DNA of 35,944 nucleotides from Bacteroidia bacterium. Its GTDB lineage: Bacteria > Bacteroidota > Bacteroidia > SpSt-205. The notes under the pieces were generated by a model, which ran no database searches, was not told the DNA's origin, and worked only from the letters and a program-made list of their open reading frames with translations. Every line of letters begins with the position of its first letter. Positions within the stretch are counted from its first letter, which is position 1. Shown in pieces: positions 34,410-35,944 of the stretch. The translations under genes and the position numbers were made by a program. The stretch is taken from contig JANXDD010000006.1 in the NCBI GenBank assembly GCA_025059915.1, positions 1 through 35,944 of the forward strand. Direction: 5' to 3'.

Positions 34410-35032
34410 CAGGGATTCTGCCGAGCGAGCATCTCTTTAGCCTCTCTCATCGTAATCCGCACCCCATCTTTGAAAGGTACAATCCAGGCATCCTTTATAC
34501 CCAGTCGTTGAAGGTCTTTCTGAAATGCCTCTGCCAGACCTAAGTCCCTAAAACGACCCACAGTATAGCGATTGATGTCGCCGTGCGCTTCTGCCTCAAA
34601 GAAAGGATTATCTTGCGCGTACTTACGCATGTCAAAAAGCCGAAATGCCCCAATCTGCACCTTGAAAATAAGTCCAGGCGCTATATCTAAGCGAGCCTGC
34701 TTCTTCTCCGCTTCATAAGCAGCTTTCAAGCGAAGAATCTCACTCTGAAGAGAATCTATGGAGTACTGCCGAGCCCGCAGCTGATCTTCCAATTTTGTAA
34801 GCTGCTCCGAAAGTTCCCGATTGCGCCGCTGAAGCTCGTTTATCTGATTATCTCTATCCTGTATCTGTCTTTGGAAACCTTCTTCTCTGGCTTTCAGAGC
34901 TAAAGGATTCTTAACATAGCTTTTCGCCTTTCGTTTCCATTCTTTTTTCAGCTGCTTTTGAGGATCCCCTTTCTTTTTCTGTGCCCACCCCAGTCCCAGG
35001 CTCAGAGCCAGAGCCACCCAAATATATCGCAT
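34409..35032 (-). CDS. exported coiled-coil protein with C-terminal SPOR-like region
   Basis: Signal peptide MRYIWVALALSLGLGWAQ; long charged coiled coil; FKVQIGAFRLFDMRKYAQDN...NRYTVGRFRDLGLAEAFQKDLQRLGIKDAWIVPF. TGATG overlap with the metallophosphoesterase start. Confidence 0.75.
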   Translation of the reverse strand: MRYIWVALALSLGLGWAQKKKGDPQKQLKKEWKRKAKSYVKNPLALKAREEGFQRQIQDRDNQINELQRRNRELSEQLTKLEDQLRARQYSIDSLQSEILRLKAAYEAEKKQARLDIAPGLIFKVQIGAFRLFDMRKYAQDNPFFEAEAHGDINRYTVGRFRDLGLAEAFQKDLQRLGIKDAWIVPFKDGVRITMREAKEMLARQNP

Positions 35033-35036
35033 ATGA

Positions 35037-35044
35037 CAAAAGTA
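35037..35044 (-). promoter_or_regulatory. TACTTTTG -7 box, coiled-coil/metallophosphoesterase unit
   Basis: TACTTTTG-TCAT-ATG(35032); 4-nt spacer. Confidence 0.65.
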
Positions 35045-35046
35045 AG

Positions 35047-35054
35047 TAGATTCG
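35047..35054 (+). promoter_or_regulatory. TAGATTCG -7-like box, FG-GAP gene
   Basis: TAGATTCG-CTTC-ATG(35059); divergent from the box at 35037-35044. Confidence 0.45.
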
Positions 35055-35058
35055 CTTC

Positions 35059-35944
35059 ATGTGGAGAATACTCCTAATTAGCTGGGCTCAGCTCTTTCTA
35101 CGCCCTACTCATCCCACAGTAGTTAGAGGAAGTGATACGCTCTCTAATCCATGGGCTGGAGGGTGGAATAGCCCCCAGTTTTCCACTATAGACATAAACG
35201 GCGACGGGCAAAGCGAACTCTTCGTATTTGAGCGGGCTGATAATCTCCCTATGCTATTTGAGCGGAGAGGGAATATGTGGCGATACCTTCCCTTTGCTGA
35301 AACCCTTTTTCCCCAATCGCTACTCTCAGGATGGACTCTTTTGCGGGATTATGATGGAGACGGAGATAAGGACATTTTCACCAATCTCAACTCCAATGTA
35401 CGGGTGGTGAAAAACATAGCCTCGCCAGCAAGCCCTCCTATCTGGCGAATAGCTTATGATACCCTAAAAACCCTCTACGCTCCTAACTTTTCCTCCTATC
35501 TGTACGCAGCTCGGATAGATATCCCTGCTATCACGGACATAGATAGCGATGGAGACATGGACTTTTTGGTATATGAGGTCCTCGGCACTCTAATAGAATG
35601 GCACAAAAACGAGGCTATGGAACAGCTCGCACGCAGAGATACCCTGCTTCTCAAAATGCAGTCCAGCTGCTGGGGACATGTATTTGAGCAGTATGACTAC
35701 AATACCAATGCTTTTTCCCTCATTGAATATCAGTGCGGGCCGGGACAAAGAACGCCCTCGCCTCCTTTTGAAGCCAGAACTTACCATGCAGGGGGCACCC
35801 TTTTAGCTATAGACCTAAACGGTGATGGACGCAAGGATATCATCATCGGGGACAATGGACCACCCTATCTAATCGCTGGACTAAATACCGGTAGCCTGCA
35901 GATTGCCCACATAGATACAGGAAGTGCTATTTCGCCTTTTCCTG
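35059..35944 (+). CDS. FG-GAP/VCBS-repeat secreted protein, truncated at window end
   Basis: Open frame of 295 codons from ATG 35059 with no stop before the window end (absent from the ORF track). Translation MWRILLISWAQLFLRPTHPTVV... contains four DxDGDG-like Ca-binding loops: DINGDGQSE, DYDGDGDKD, DIDSDGDMD, DLNGDGRKD. Confidence 0.82.
   Translation, partial: MWRILLISWAQLFLRPTHPTVVRGSDTLSNPWAGGWNSPQFSTIDINGDGQSELFVFERADNLPMLFERRGNMWRYLPFAETLFPQSLLSGWTLLRDYDGDGDKDIFTNLNSNVRVVKNIASPASPPIWRIAYDTLKTLYAPNFSSYLYAARIDIPAITDIDSDGDMDFLVYEVLGTLIEWHKNEAMEQLARRDTLLLKMQSSCWGHVFEQYDYNTNAFSLIEYQCGPGQRTPSPPFEARTYHAGGTLLAIDLNGDGRKDIIIGDNGPPYLIAGLNTGSLQIAHIDTGSAISPFP

Noticed and set aside
1-35944. CRISPR array, transposon, integron or prophage
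   Set aside because: No regularly spaced repeats, transposase/integrase motifs or terminal inverted repeats found by eye; despite two tRNAs, no flanking integrase or att-like repeat was seen.

Overview
The window is about 36 kb of chromosomal sequence from a Bacteroidota-type bacterium. The assignment rests on a type IX secretion (T9SS) PorU homologue, T9SS C-terminal sorting tails, SusC/CirA-like TonB receptors, a DksA-like protein with a degenerate zinc finger, and recurrent TAnnTTTG promoter boxes. Minus-strand genes at the left end are a CaiB/BaiF CoA-transferase, a sodium:solute symporter, a DegT/DnrJ aminotransferase, a UDP-sugar dehydrogenase, a DUF2905 protein, a T9SS cargo protein and a Cu-type P1B ATPase. 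A plus-strand TonB receptor overlaps a TPR-SpoIIE phosphatase gene. These are followed by tRNA-Ser(CGA), a DUF2892 protein, a beta-barrel candidate, minus-strand porU, tRNA-Lys(CTT), nuoJKL, a SirB-like/cytochrome c fusion, a second TonB receptor, a beta-barrel protein, ileS, a DksA-like gene, lspA, lipB, a GT-C-like membrane protein, a T9SS cargo protein, a metallophosphoesterase, a coiled-coil protein and a truncated FG-GAP/VCBS ORF missing from the supplied ORF track. I see no CRISPR array, transposon, prophage or obvious defence island. The strongest unlabelled signal is architectural: nearly every gene that looks like the first of a transcription unit, and both tRNAs, has a TAnnTTTG (or TAnnTTyG/TAnnTTnn) box ending only 2-7 nt before the start codon or mature 5' end. 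This predicts widespread leaderless transcription and corrects several start codons. Other points of interest are the SirB-cytochrome c fusion beside a partial nuo cluster, very compact divergent promoters, and a TonB receptor translationally coupled to a transmembrane TPR-phosphatase with a Cys-rich N-terminus. All family calls come from reading motifs by eye; no database searches were run.
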